Shown: piece after piece, positions 16,692-25,800 of the stretch | Layout of the letters: each line of letters begins with the position of its first letter | How positions within the stretch are numbered: position 1 is the first letter of the stretch | From: CBDIHP01 sp965279195 | GTDB lineage: Bacteria; Planctomycetota; Planctomycetia; Isosphaerales; Isosphaeraceae | Direction of reading: 5' to 3' | Assembly: GCA_965279195.1 (NCBI GenBank) | Contig: CBDIHP010000048.1 | Location: 310,001 to 374,000, forward strand | Length of the DNA stretch: 64,000 bases | Notes under the pieces: generated by a model | What the model saw: the letters and a program-made list of their open reading frames with translations, nothing else | What the model was told of the DNA's origin: nothing | The model's database searches: none | Made by a program: the position numbers and the translations under genes

Positions 16692-18011
16692 TCACTTCGG
16701 GGGATTTTCGCCCTTGAACTTGCCTTGCATCAGATAAAGATCAATCAAGGCGGCGTTGATGACCGCCTCGCCCGCTCCCAGGGCGACGAACGAGACCTCG
16801 GGGTCGGCGCCGTAGCCCCCCTCGGCGGCGGCCTCGATGGTGGGGAAGTACATGCAGTGGCCGTTGCAGTAGCCGACGAGCAGGACCGTTTTCGGCCCCC
16901 GGGCCCGCTCGCGGAGCCGCAGGGCGTGGCTGCAGAAGAACTCGCCGGGGACGCCGACCAGGGCGATCTCGCCGTTCAGCAGGACGGTCGTCCGCTCGAC
17001 CTTCACGCCCTCCTTGTACTCGGCCAGCAGGGCCCGGACGAGTTCGGGGAAGAAGGCCCGTTCGTAGACCAGGGACAGCAGCGGATTGGCCAGGTTCCGG
17101 CGGGTGGCGAAGGTCTGCAGGTCGGTGCTGGCCTGGAGCTTGGGCTTCGCGGGGGCCTCGGGCTTGATGGTTTCGAGCAGCCCGATGGCCTCCTTCGCGA
17201 GCGCCTCGCCGTAGACCTGGGGCTCGCGGCGGCCGTCGGGCGGGCTGGGGCTCATGTCGCCGGCGGCCCCCTGGAGGAACAGGCAAGGCGCCTGGATTTT
17301 GGCCTCGATCGCCTTCGTCATGAACGCCGGATAGTCGCCCGAAAACTTGAGAATCTTCCCATCGGTCGTGACCGGGTGCGCGGTGTAGTGGACGATGCTC
17401 GCAATGGGCTTGCCGCCGGCGTCGTCGATCCGGACCACGGTGAACGCCGGGTCGGTCGGCTTGACCGGCTGCTTGGACTGGCGGTTGCGGTTCCAGTTCA
17501 GATCCTTGGCGGCGACGCCGATCTTCGCGGCCTTGAGCCTCGCATCGGCCTCCTTGATGACGCCGACGATCTTGCCGGGCAGCTCCTTGGAGTAGGCCAC
17601 GGCGGCGTCGAACTTCCCCTTGCCCTTGCCGGGGACGTCCAGCAGCTCGATCACCGGCCCGTGGTGCGAGTGGCTGCCGGTGACCATCACCGTGCCGATG
17701 CCCAGGGGCGCGACCCCCTTGCGGATCTCGGCCATCATCGCGGGCGTGGGGCCCCGGCCGAGGTCGGTGGCGACGATCGCGAGCTTGCCCTCGCCGGCCC
17801 GGATGACGACCGCCTTCGCCCGCAGCGGCTCGATCACCCCCTGCGACAGCATGTCATGCCGGGCGCCATAGCCCCACATCGGCACCGGGGCCGTCGGCGT
17901 GATGTCGCACGTCGCCGCCCCCGCCTGGAACGCGGCCGTTTCCTCGGCGCGGGCGGGGGAGATCAGGATGGTCGTGGAGATGGCGAGGATCAGTAGGCGG
18001 ATCGCGGTCAT
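16692..18011 (-). CDS. Exported neutral-ceramidase-like protein
   Basis: A 439-residue protein with a signal peptide (residues about 1-22, ending ARAEE). The neutral/alkaline non-lysosomal ceramidase N-terminal domain shows AGAATCDITP near the start, a zinc-binding TGSHSHHGP at about residues 114-122, HYTAHPV and the FSGDYPAF stretch. True ceramidases split the N-acyl bond of ceramide with a serine nucleophile. Many bacterial homologues are shorter, as here, and have unknown amide substrates. It is the first gene of the - strand run leading into DUF4058, LssY_C and PLD-like genes. Confidence 0.83.
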   Translation of the reverse strand: MTAIRLLILAISTTILISPARAEETAAFQAGAATCDITPTAPVPMWGYGARHDMLSQGVIEPLRAKAVVIRAGEGKLAIVATDLGRGPTPAMMAEIRKGVAPLGIGTVMVTGSHSHHGPVIELLDVPGKGKGKFDAAVAYSKELPGKIVGVIKEADARLKAAKIGVAAKDLNWNRNRQSKQPVKPTDPAFTVVRIDDAGGKPIASIVHYTAHPVTTDGKILKFSGDYPAFMTKAIEAKIQAPCLFLQGAAGDMSPSPPDGRREPQVYGEALAKEAIGLLETIKPEAPAKPKLQASTDLQTFATRRNLANPLLSLVYERAFFPELVRALLAEYKEGVKVERTTVLLNGEIALVGVPGEFFCSHALRLRERARGPKTVLLVGYCNGHCMYFPTIEAAAEGGYGADPEVSFVALGAGEAVINAALIDLYLMQGKFKGENPPK

Positions 18012-18165
18012 GGATCAGTTCGCCTCGTCGCGTCGGTGGTTGGCGGGTCGTCGCTGCCATGGTAGCGGGAGGGGTCGTATCCGACCAGCTTGGCCAGGGG
18101 ACGGAGTTCCACGGGAGCGTTGTCGAACGTGGGAGTGGGCCAGGGGGGATCGGGATGGCTGCCGA

Positions 18166-18462
18166 TCAGTCAAGCTCACGATGGTTCTGCGGTCTCTCCG
18201 GTCCCCTGCGGACGAGATCGATTACGTCTTCGTCTAGGTGGATGAGTTTCACTCCCCAGACGAAGCGTTGCCCGTCGGGTGTCAGGTGCTCCGAATTGAG
18301 TCGAAGCCGTTCACCATCGAGGAGGATCGCTCCGGCTTTGCGAAGGAGGTGGAAGCACTGTTCGCCGTACCTGGCGATGAATTCCTCCTGGGTCGGCCTG
18401 CCGTCTCTGATGTCGGTCAAGATCTCGCGGGTCAGGAACGAATCGACTGTTCTGTGATTCAT
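18166..18462 (-). CDS. Small conserved-looking protein, unknown
   Basis: A 98-residue, charged and probably soluble protein (ILTDIRDGRPTQEEFIARYGEQ, then GAILLDGERLRLNSEHL). No motif is recognised. The region around its start is unusually A/T-rich (CATTAACAACTCACACAA just upstream) and offers no Shine-Dalgarno sequence, so translation may be leaderless or the start may be wrong. It is followed on the same strand by the ceramidase gene 155 bases away. Confidence 0.55.
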   Translation of the reverse strand: MNHRTVDSFLTREILTDIRDGRPTQEEFIARYGEQCFHLLRKAGAILLDGERLRLNSEHLTPDGQRFVWGVKLIHLDEDVIDLVRRGPERPQNHRELD

Positions 18463-18523
18463 TTGTGTGAGTTGTTAATGAATTATTGACCGTTCCTCAT
18501 CCCTGCCCCTCTTTCGACCAGCT

Positions 18524-19027
18524 TCATGCTTCCCCCGCGAGCCATTCGGCGGCAGATGAGTTTATGCGGGCGAGCGACTGGAGGGCACGCCGACGAGTGT
18601 ACTCGTGTTCGTCCTGGGCGAAGACGAGGAGTAACCTTTCCACCTCGCCCGCGGGGGGATGTTCGATCCGGCCGAGTTGATCGGCCAGTTGCCACTTCGC
18701 GTCATGTTCCCCGTGCATCACCGAAATCCTCGCCAGGGCGATGAGCGTCGCAGGGTGACGCGTGCGAATCCCTTCGGCGAGGATTTCGTCCTCGTTGTCG
18801 CGTGCCAGTGCATACAGGACCGCCTGCAGCTGCTCGTCCGACCACGATTCGACGGGGCCAGCGGCGACGTGCGCCATCACCGCGTCGTAGAGTTCACCCC
18901 AGTGAGGGTAGTCGCATTCCCATTCGGCGTCGGCATGGTGAAGCGGTTCCTCCCGCGAACGTGTCGCAGGAGGATCACTCCCCGCCCATCGGCGGAATCT
19001 GCCGATTTCGACCATCAGGTCTGCCAT
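18524..19027 (-). CDS. HEAT-like helical protein, unknown function
   Basis: A 167-residue acidic helical protein. The C-terminal half (ATLIALARISVMHGEHDAKW, then VFAQDEHEYTRRRALQSLARI) looks like two or three HEAT-type repeats, which usually bind proteins. GGAGAG lies about seven bases before ATG 19027, which is preferred over the ATG at 19102. Similar short HEAT proteins are often immunity-like or regulatory, but nothing nearby shows a partner. It is divergent from the amidase gene. Confidence 0.65.
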   Translation of the reverse strand: MADLMVEIGRFRRWAGSDPPATRSREEPLHHADAEWECDYPHWGELYDAVMAHVAAGPVESWSDEQLQAVLYALARDNEDEILAEGIRTRHPATLIALARISVMHGEHDAKWQLADQLGRIEHPPAGEVERLLLVFAQDEHEYTRRRALQSLARINSSAAEWLAGEA

Positions 19028-19176
19028 TCGAGGTCTCTCCAGGAGACAATCCCTCAATGATAGCTGATGGTAGTGGCTTGGAATCCCGCCGACCAGCACC
19101 ACGCCTGGTTCGGTTCGGTTATACTGTCATCCCCTCGCTGAAGACCCGCACAATCCCCGCCTTGAGAGATGCTCCG

Positions 19177-20190
19177 ATGAACCAATATGGCAAGACACTG
19201 CGATGGTCCCTGGCCCTGGTGGCGCTGGTGGCGGGGTCGGCACCGGCGGCGGATGGGTTCAAGCCGGGGGAGCCGGCGAAGCGGGCGGGGGATGAGATCG
19301 TGGTCTGCGGGCAACTGTTCCACACGGGGACCCCCGTGGTGCTCTGGACCGACCCGGGCGGGTACGACGCCTATCGCGTCGAGCGTCGGTTCGCGCCCTA
19401 TGCCGACGCCGGCTGGGCGGCGACCGAGAAGGCTGGGGCGTTGAAGAACCCGGCTCGATTTGGGCTCAGGGCGGCCCGGCTCACCCCGGCGGAGATTGAC
19501 AAGGTTCGAGGCGGCGGCTGGCCGCTGGAACTGCTCCAGGACAAGGTCGACCAGTTCGTCGTCCACTTCGACGCCTGCGGGCTGAGTCAGACGTGCTTCA
19601 AGGTCCTGCACGACCAGCGGGGCCTGAGCGTCCACTTCATGCTCGACCTCGACGGCACGATCTATCAGACGCTCGACCTCAAGGAGGCCGCCTGGCATGC
19701 CACGATCGCCAACAGCCGGTCGATCGGCATCGAGATCGCCAACATGGGGGCGTATTCCGCCAGGGAGCCCTCGCCCCTGGAGCGCTGGTACAAGAAGGAC
19801 AAGGATGGCCAGGTCCGCATCGTGCCGCCAAACGGCTGGGAGTCCTCGGGCATCAAGATCAAGGGCCTCGACCTGCGTCCGGACCGCAACGAGCCGATTG
19901 TCGGCAACATCCAGAAGCAGAACCTCACCCAGTACGACCTGACCCCGCAGCAGTACGCCTCGCTGACGAAGCTGACGGCCACGCTCTGCACGGTCTTCCC
20001 CAAGATCCGCTGCGACTATCCCAAGGATCCGCAGGGCAAGCTCCTCACCGTGAAGATCCCCGACGCCGAGTACCGCAACTATCAAGGCGTGCTCGGCCAC
20101 TATCATGTGCAGACCAACAAGGTCGACCCGGGCCCGGCGTTCCAGTGGGATCGGGTGATCGGCGGGGCGAAGGAACTGATGACAAAGTGA
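19177..20190 (+). CDS. Exported N-acetylmuramoyl-L-alanine amidase (Amidase_2, AmiD-like)
   Basis: A 337-residue protein with a signal peptide (residues about 8-25, GSAPAADG). The zinc amidase domain covers about residues 120-330. Ligands match AmiD: His130 in FVVHFDA, His308 in LGHYH and Asp317 in KVDPGPAF. His174 (AAWHA) and Glu186 (GIEIAN) fit the active-site surroundings. The enzyme should cleave the amide between muramic acid and the peptide in the periplasm, for wall recycling or remodelling. Its presence agrees with peptidoglycan in planctomycetes. ATG 19177 directly precedes the signal peptide. The longer open frame upstream overlaps the antisense HEAT-like gene. Confidence 0.88.
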   Translation: MNQYGKTLRWSLALVALVAGSAPAADGFKPGEPAKRAGDEIVVCGQLFHTGTPVVLWTDPGGYDAYRVERRFAPYADAGWAATEKAGALKNPARFGLRAARLTPAEIDKVRGGGWPLELLQDKVDQFVVHFDACGLSQTCFKVLHDQRGLSVHFMLDLDGTIYQTLDLKEAAWHATIANSRSIGIEIANMGAYSAREPSPLERWYKKDKDGQVRIVPPNGWESSGIKIKGLDLRPDRNEPIVGNIQKQNLTQYDLTPQQYASLTKLTATLCTVFPKIRCDYPKDPQGKLLTVKIPDAEYRNYQGVLGHYHVQTNKVDPGPAFQWDRVIGGAKELMTK

Positions 20191-20279
20191 GATGACCGGA
20201 ATCGATCCGCGCCCAGCGCAAATCAGCGGCATCCGGATGGCGAGTTTGACATGGGATCATTTGAAATGAGAACCCTCCC

Positions 20280-20825
20280 GTGATCGAAGACGATCTCTTC
20301 GCCCAGGTCGACAAGGCGCTCGGGCCGATCAAGGTGATCGAGGAGCCGGGGGAGGAGTTCCGCACGCCGCCGCTGGATGTGTTGCGGTACTACCGGCGGC
20401 CGGTCAAGCTGAGCAGGTTGCCGCTGATCGGCCGGGGGACGAGCGTGGTGGCCGTCGTGAGGCAGCCGATCGACGTCGGGCTGGCGAGCGGGGGGTACAA
20501 GGCCCTCCTGGAGCGGGTGGCGCTGGCGGTCAATGGCCGGTTCCCGCCGGGCTGGACGCACGGCCTGGCGGCGATCGGGCTGACGACGGTCGTCTTGACG
20601 CCGGAGCCGATCGGGCCGGCGGACGACGATGCGCTCAAGGCCGCGTTCGTGCGGCCGTCGCGGACGCGTGTGGTCCCGCTGGGGCTGATCCGGATCAATC
20701 TCGGCCAGGAGGCGGTGTCGTTCCACCTGGCCCAGGGGCCGGACGGCCTGTTCCCCGAGCCGATCGCGCTGGCGGATGCGTTCACCGAGACGCTGCGGCG
20801 GTTCGTGCCGTTCCTGGAGACGTGA
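20280..20825 (+). CDS. Uncharacterised soluble protein
   Basis: A 181-residue protein from GTG 20280, with mixed alpha/beta character and no signal peptide. It contains PLIGRGTSVVAVVRQPIDVG and RTRVVPLGLIRINLGQEAVSF. No family is recognised. It lies between two exported proteins on the same strand, 89 bases after the amidase gene and 13 bases before the cyclase-like gene, so it is probably co-transcribed with the latter. The start is uncertain because no good ribosome site is visible. Confidence 0.6.
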   Translation: MIEDDLFAQVDKALGPIKVIEEPGEEFRTPPLDVLRYYRRPVKLSRLPLIGRGTSVVAVVRQPIDVGLASGGYKALLERVALAVNGRFPPGWTHGLAAIGLTTVVLTPEPIGPADDDALKAAFVRPSRTRVVPLGLIRINLGQEAVSFHLAQGPDGLFPEPIALADAFTETLRRFVPFLET

Positions 20826-20838
20826 AAGGGGCCTGGAT

Positions 20839-21822
20839 ATGTCCACGCGATGGTTCTGGGCGTTGCTGGTGGGCCTGTGGGCGTCGAACGCCACGGCGGC
20901 CGATGCGTTCCGCGAGGCGGCGGCCCGGGCGCTCGTGCCGATCGAGCAGGCGTCGATGCAGTACCCCGACCACCGCGACTGCTTCTCGTGCCACCACCAG
21001 GCCCTGCCGGTCTTCGCCCTGACCCTGGCGAAGGAGCAGGGCTTCGACGTCGAGGCCGGCGCAATCCGGGCGCAGGTCGAATTCACGAGGACCTCGCTCT
21101 CGCGGAACACCAAGGAGTACCGCGAGGGCAAGGGGCAGGGGGGCGCGGCGGACACGGCCAGCTACGGGCTGTTCACGCTCGACGTCGGCAAGGCTCCGGC
21201 GGATGCGGCGACCGAGGCCGTCGCGGGCTACCTCCTCAAACGCGACGCCGACCGCCCCGACTGGAAGCCCTCCGGCCAGCGTCCGCCGTCGGAGGGGAGC
21301 CCGTTCTCGGTGACGTACCTCGCGCTGCGGGCCCTGAAGACCTACGGCGGCAAGCTCGATCAGAAGGCGGTGAAGGCCCGGTTCGACGCGGCCCGGAAAT
21401 GGCTGATCCAGGCGAATCCGGCCGATACGGAAGATCGCGTGTATCGGCTCCTGGCCCTGCAACAGGTCGACGCCGGCCCTGGGGCGATCGAGGGGGCGTC
21501 GGCCGACCTTTTGGCTCGGCAGCGCGTCGACGGCGGCTGGGGCCAGACCGACGACCTCGCCAGCGACGCCTACGCCACGGGATCGGCCCTGGTCGCCCTC
21601 CACCTGGCCGGCGGCCTGGATCCGGCCTCGAAGCCGTATCGCAAAGGTCTGACCTTCCTGGTGAAGACCCAGAAGCCCGACGGCACCTGGCACGTCGCCT
21701 CGCGCAGCAAGCCGTTCCAGCGGTACTTCGAGAGCGGGTTCCCGCACGGCAAGGACCAGTTCATCTCGATCTCCGCCTCCTGCTGGGCGGCGGCCGCGTT
21801 GGTGCTGGGGGCCAGCCGCTGA
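20839..21822 (+). CDS. Exported squalene-cyclase-like repeat protein with a CxxCH motif
   Basis: A 327-residue protein with a signal peptide (residues about 5-21, ASNATAADA). Cys48-x-x-Cys51-His52 (CFSCHH) near the mature N-terminus is a c-type heme-binding motif. The rest is alpha/alpha-toroid-like with QW-type repeats (RVDGGWGQ at about residue 230, KPDGTWHV at about 284) of the squalene-hopene cyclase/prenyltransferase superfamily, but lacks the DXDD cyclisation motif. It is therefore probably not a terpene cyclase. Similar short forms are common in planctomycetes and acidobacteria, with unknown role. It starts 13 bases after the preceding gene. Confidence 0.8.
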   Translation: MSTRWFWALLVGLWASNATAADAFREAAARALVPIEQASMQYPDHRDCFSCHHQALPVFALTLAKEQGFDVEAGAIRAQVEFTRTSLSRNTKEYREGKGQGGAADTASYGLFTLDVGKAPADAATEAVAGYLLKRDADRPDWKPSGQRPPSEGSPFSVTYLALRALKTYGGKLDQKAVKARFDAARKWLIQANPADTEDRVYRLLALQQVDAGPGAIEGASADLLARQRVDGGWGQTDDLASDAYATGSALVALHLAGGLDPASKPYRKGLTFLVKTQKPDGTWHVASRSKPFQRYFESGFPHGKDQFISISASCWAAAALVLGASR

Positions 21823-21907
21823 GGGATTCCGGGATCTCGCCTGTCGAGATCGCGAATCGGAGCTAGAATCGAAAGAGGAGCGGAGGATCCCACGCGAGGA
21901 GAATGAG

Positions 21908-22159
21908 ATGGGGACGACTCGGAAGCCTACCGGACCGACGACCAAGCCCGGTGCAAAGAGGGCCAAACGGCCAGCCTACCTGCAGAAGGGGGATCCGACC
22001 CTGGAGCGACTCCTGGGGGGATTCTTCGCGGAGCCGCAGGTCTGGCTGGACACCCCGAACCCTAACTTCGGAGGCCGGAAGCCGGGGGATCTTGTCGGCA
22101 CCGACGAGGAGCGGAAGGTGTACAACCTGTTGCGGGCGGTCGATCTGGGAATGTTCTAA
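21908..22159 (+). CDS. MbcA/ParS-type antitoxin (DUF2384-like)
   Basis: An 83-residue protein. The N-terminus (residues about 1-25) is basic and disordered. The C-terminal part VWLDTPNPNFGGRKPGDLVG...VYNLLRAVDLG matches the DUF2384 (MbcA/ParS/Xre C-terminal) toxin-binding domain. It lacks the helix-turn-helix normally N-terminal in Xre-RES antitoxins, so autoregulation by DNA binding is doubtful. Its TAA overlaps the toxin ATG (TAATG), the classic antitoxin-first arrangement. It should neutralise the RES-domain product next door, which is itself interrupted here. Confidence 0.82.
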   Translation: MGTTRKPTGPTTKPGAKRAKRPAYLQKGDPTLERLLGGFFAEPQVWLDTPNPNFGGRKPGDLVGTDEERKVYNLLRAVDLGMF

Positions 22160-22722
22160 TGCGGCTCTCACGTTGCGGATCCTTGACCCAGTTGCCCTTG
22201 ACGGGCTACTGGTTCCGCGGGCTGCGGTTGATGCACTGGCGGACGCGACTCTCCTGCGATCACACGGCCCGCAAGGAGAGTCGTTATCGTTCGGATCTAC
22301 CAAATTTCCCGGTCTATCGGGTCCTTTACCTGGGCGAGAACCACCAGGTCGTCGCCTTCGAGGTCGGTGCCTTGCTGGGCGATCCGAGCGCTCCGACCCC
22401 AAACCCGAACGCCTCCTGAGTGATCCTGAGCATTGAGGTCCGGCTCGATCACGTCGTTGACCTTTGCGATCCTCGCCAACAACGCATTCTGGGCACCAGC
22501 CATCAAGAATTGACCGGGGTCTGGTCGAACTCAGCCTTCCTCACCCCCACCCAGCGGCTTGGGGCGGCGCTCCACAAACTCCCTGGGTTGGAAGGGATGC
22601 TCGTGCCGTCGGCGAGGCCCGGGGGCGGGCGGAACCTGGTGATCTTTCCGGACAAGGTCGGGCCGAGGAGTTCGATCACGTTCCGCAACGAGCTGAACCG
22701 GAAGGTCGAGCAACTGGCCTGA
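22159..22722 (+). pseudogene. RES-domain toxin interrupted by an in-frame TGA
   Basis: RES toxins (MbcT type) degrade NAD+. The frame reads GYWFRGLRLMHW (Arg20), AFEVGALLGDP (Glu68) and PNPNAS, then TGA at 22417-22419. It continues in the same frame for 100 more codons with VILSIEVRLDHVVDLCDP, LTGVWSNSAFL, TPTQRLGAAL, LVPSARPGGGRNLVIF and a normal stop. Together the two halves form one RES domain of about 187 residues. The halted codon sits where Trp (TGG) would fit (AS-W-VIL), so a single G-to-A change is the simplest cause. The N-terminal half alone holds Arg and Glu but not the Ser region, so it should be inactive unless the TGA is read through. A separate restart at GTG 22420 is possible in principle. 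Confidence 0.82.
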
Positions 22723-22833
22723 TCTCGGCCCGGAAACCCCGGGACCGGTGGTGCGGATCCCCCGCTTCGTATACATTCCCTCTTTCCCGCCGAGGTGGGC
22801 GGGGCAGAAGGGTCGCGGAGCGGGAGGCGTGGC

Positions 22834-25800
22834 GTGAGCGTCAGCGTGGGCGATGATCGTTCGGTCGGCGAGATCCTGGCCGAGGCGCTCCGGGCCGCGG
22901 ATCCGGGGGCGTTCCTGGTCTCGCCGAGGATCCTCAGGCGCACCCTGAAGCTCGCCGCGCGGGGGCCCTTGCCCGGCTTCTCGTCCCGACACCGCAATTG
23001 CCAGGTCCTCTCGCGCGCCAATCTCGAAGCCCTCATCTGGCCCGAAGAGCTTGGCTTGCAGGGTGTTTCGCAATTCCCCGTCCACGCCAAGCTGATCGAA
23101 TGCCCGGATTCGCTGGTGGAGGCCGGGCGGACGACGCCGCAAATCCTCCTGGCCGGCTGGCGTTTGCTGTTCCACGCCAGCATCCACGAGGCCCTGGACC
23201 GCGCGGTCGCCGACGGCCGGCTCGACGACAGGGCGATCGCCGAACGCCTGGCCGTCCTGGGCGAGGACCCCCTGGCGGAGATCCGCGACGTCCTGATCCG
23301 CGAGGACTGGCTCCATGCCGAAGAGCCCGACCGGGTCGTCTACATCGAGTTCGCGGCCGTATTCCTGGAGTTGAGGAAGTTCGCGGCGGCCGAGATCCCG
23401 TCGTTCTTCCCGGCGATCGAGGACTACCAGGCCGTTGAGAACATGCTCCGGGCCGACGTCGACGCGAACGCCCTGTTCGACGCCACCCGCCTGGCAGGCT
23501 CGGCCGAGGCGGAGGGCGAGCCGCCGTTGCCGATCGACCCGGACGTGCCGTGCGACGAGCCGCCGCCGCCGATCCTGATGGAGGTCTACTCCGGGCCTCG
23601 GTACCGCCGCCTGATGCTCCGCGCCCAGAAGGCCGACCTGAGCGGCAACGACGCCCGCGCGGCCATCTTCCGGATGCGGGCCTCGCGTTACGCCGGCCCT
23701 CGCCACGATCGCAAGGCCGTCGACAACGCCCGCCGGGCCATCGACGAACTCCATTCCCGGCTGTTGAACGCGCTGGGCCTGGAGGATGTCCACGGGGACG
23801 AGGAGCGGGCGGCGCTGGCCGAGCTGCTGGAGAAGGCCACCTGGGGCTTCTGGAACGACGAGTCCCGGCTGCTCTACGACCTCCAGTCGGTCTGCGTCGA
23901 CCACGAGAAGCGGATCTTCGCCATCGACGTCAATCCGTCGTGGACCCACCGCCGGAGCGTCGCCGAGTGGCTGGCGCACCCGAAACTCGGCCCGCTGGTC
24001 CGGCCATTGCCGTTCCAGGCTGAGGTCCTCGCCGTCCGGAACCTCGACCGCGCGACCAAACGCCTGGCACGCGTCCGGCTCTGTGCAGAAGCGAAGAACG
24101 ACCTCTCGCTGCTCATCACCCGGGCACGCCGCAAGGCGGTCGAACGGCTCCGCGACGAGACCCGGCCGCGGATCGCCTCCAGTCTCCGGGAGAACGGCTT
24201 CCAGTCCGACGACCCCGCTCGGCTGGCGGCGTTCGAGCGACTCACCGATGAGTTGGCCGATCAGGTCGAGGAGCGGGGGTTCCTGACCCTGGGCGACCTC
24301 CGCGACGCCGTCTCGCGGAGCCAGCTCAAGCTGCCCGACCTGACCGGGCCCGGCGAACTCGTCTGGGGCGACCGCCTGCTCCGCACCGACGCCAGCCTGG
24401 CCATCGAACTCGACGGCGTCTACCGCCGGGGCGAGATCTACCTCCGGGCGCTGCAGAGGTTCACGGCCGTCCTGTTCGGCACGAAGGTCGGGCGGCTCCT
24501 GGTCAAGTTCCTGCTGCTGCCCTTCGGCGCGGCGTTCATCGGCCTGGAAGGGTTCCAGCACCTCCTCGACCTCGTGCTCGAACTCTTCCACGGGCCGCAC
24601 GTCCACCTCGTGAATAACGTCTCGCTGCCGGTGGTCGGGACGATCCTCCTGGGAATGATCAACGTCCCGTGGTTCCGGGCCTTCGTGCTCGAACGGCTGC
24701 GCGAGCTGGGCCGGGCGATCCGGTTCGTCGCGTTCGACCTGCCGATCCTGGTCATCGGGCTGACGGGCCTGAACCGGTTCCTGCGGAGCCGGGCGTTCGA
24801 CCTGCTCTGGAGGCTGGTCATCGGGCCCGCGGCTGTCGCGACCCTCGCCTGGATCGTCTTCGCCGACTGGTTCGGCGCGGAGAGCACGTTCCGGTACGGG
24901 GCGGTGGGCGTTTATGCGATCGTCGCCGCCGGTCTGACCACCCGCGCCGGCCGCGAGATCGAGGAGATCTCCACCGACGCCATCGCCTGGACCTGGAACC
25001 GTGTCCGGCACGCGATCCCCGGGATCTTCCGGCTGATCCTCCAGTTCTTCGACGGCCTGCTCGAAGGGCTCGACCGGTTGCTCTACGCGGTCGACGAGAA
25101 GCTGCGGTTCCGCGACGGCCAGAGGCCGCTGACCCTGGCGATCAAGACGGTGCTCGGGCTGGTCTGGTTCTGGATCACGTACCTCGTCCGGTTCATCGTC
25201 AACATCTTCGTCGAGCCGCAGTTCAACCCCATCAAACACTTCCCGGTGGTGACCGTCTCGCACAAGGTCATCCTGCCGACGGTCTTCCCGCTGTCGCGTG
25301 CCCTCGAAGGCATGCTCGCGCCGGCCGAGGCCAAGATGACGGCGGGCGTGATCGTGACCTCGATCCCGGGCATCTTCGGGTTCCTCGCCTGGGAGCTGAA
25401 GGAGAACTGGCGGCTCTACCTCGCCAACCGCGCCGATCTCCTGAAACCCCTGCTCGTCGGCCACCACGGCGAGACCATCGGCCGGTTCCTCCGGCGCGGG
25501 TTCCACTCGGGCACGGTCCCCAAGCTGTTCGACAAGCTACGCAAGGCCTGGTCGCGCGGCAACGCCGCGAAGGTGCGGAAGGTCCGCGAGGGCCTGCACC
25601 ACGTCGAGCATGCCATCCACGAGTTCGTGGAGCGGAATATCCTCAGCCTCTTGCACGAGAGTCCGGCCTTCCGCGTCGCCCCCGACGGCGCGCCGCCGGA
25701 GCTGTCGGAGATCCACCTGGCGACCAACCGCATCCTGCTGGAGTTCGCGAGGCGGGGCAAGGGGCACGACGAGCCGCCGCTGGTCGTCACCCTCGAAGAC

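Noticed and set aside
18960..19125. TATACT box before the amidase gene as a promoter
   Set aside because: No acceptable -35 element at the right distance was found.
20246..20274. TTGACA near 20.25 kb as a promoter before the unknown 181-residue protein
   Set aside because: No -10 box at a usable spacing, so it was not called.
22531..25506. A 991-codon - strand open frame opposite the large membrane protein
   Set aside because: Its translation is low-complexity in Asp/Glu/Arg/Pro and no domain is seen. The + strand frame has a good ribosome site and membrane segments.
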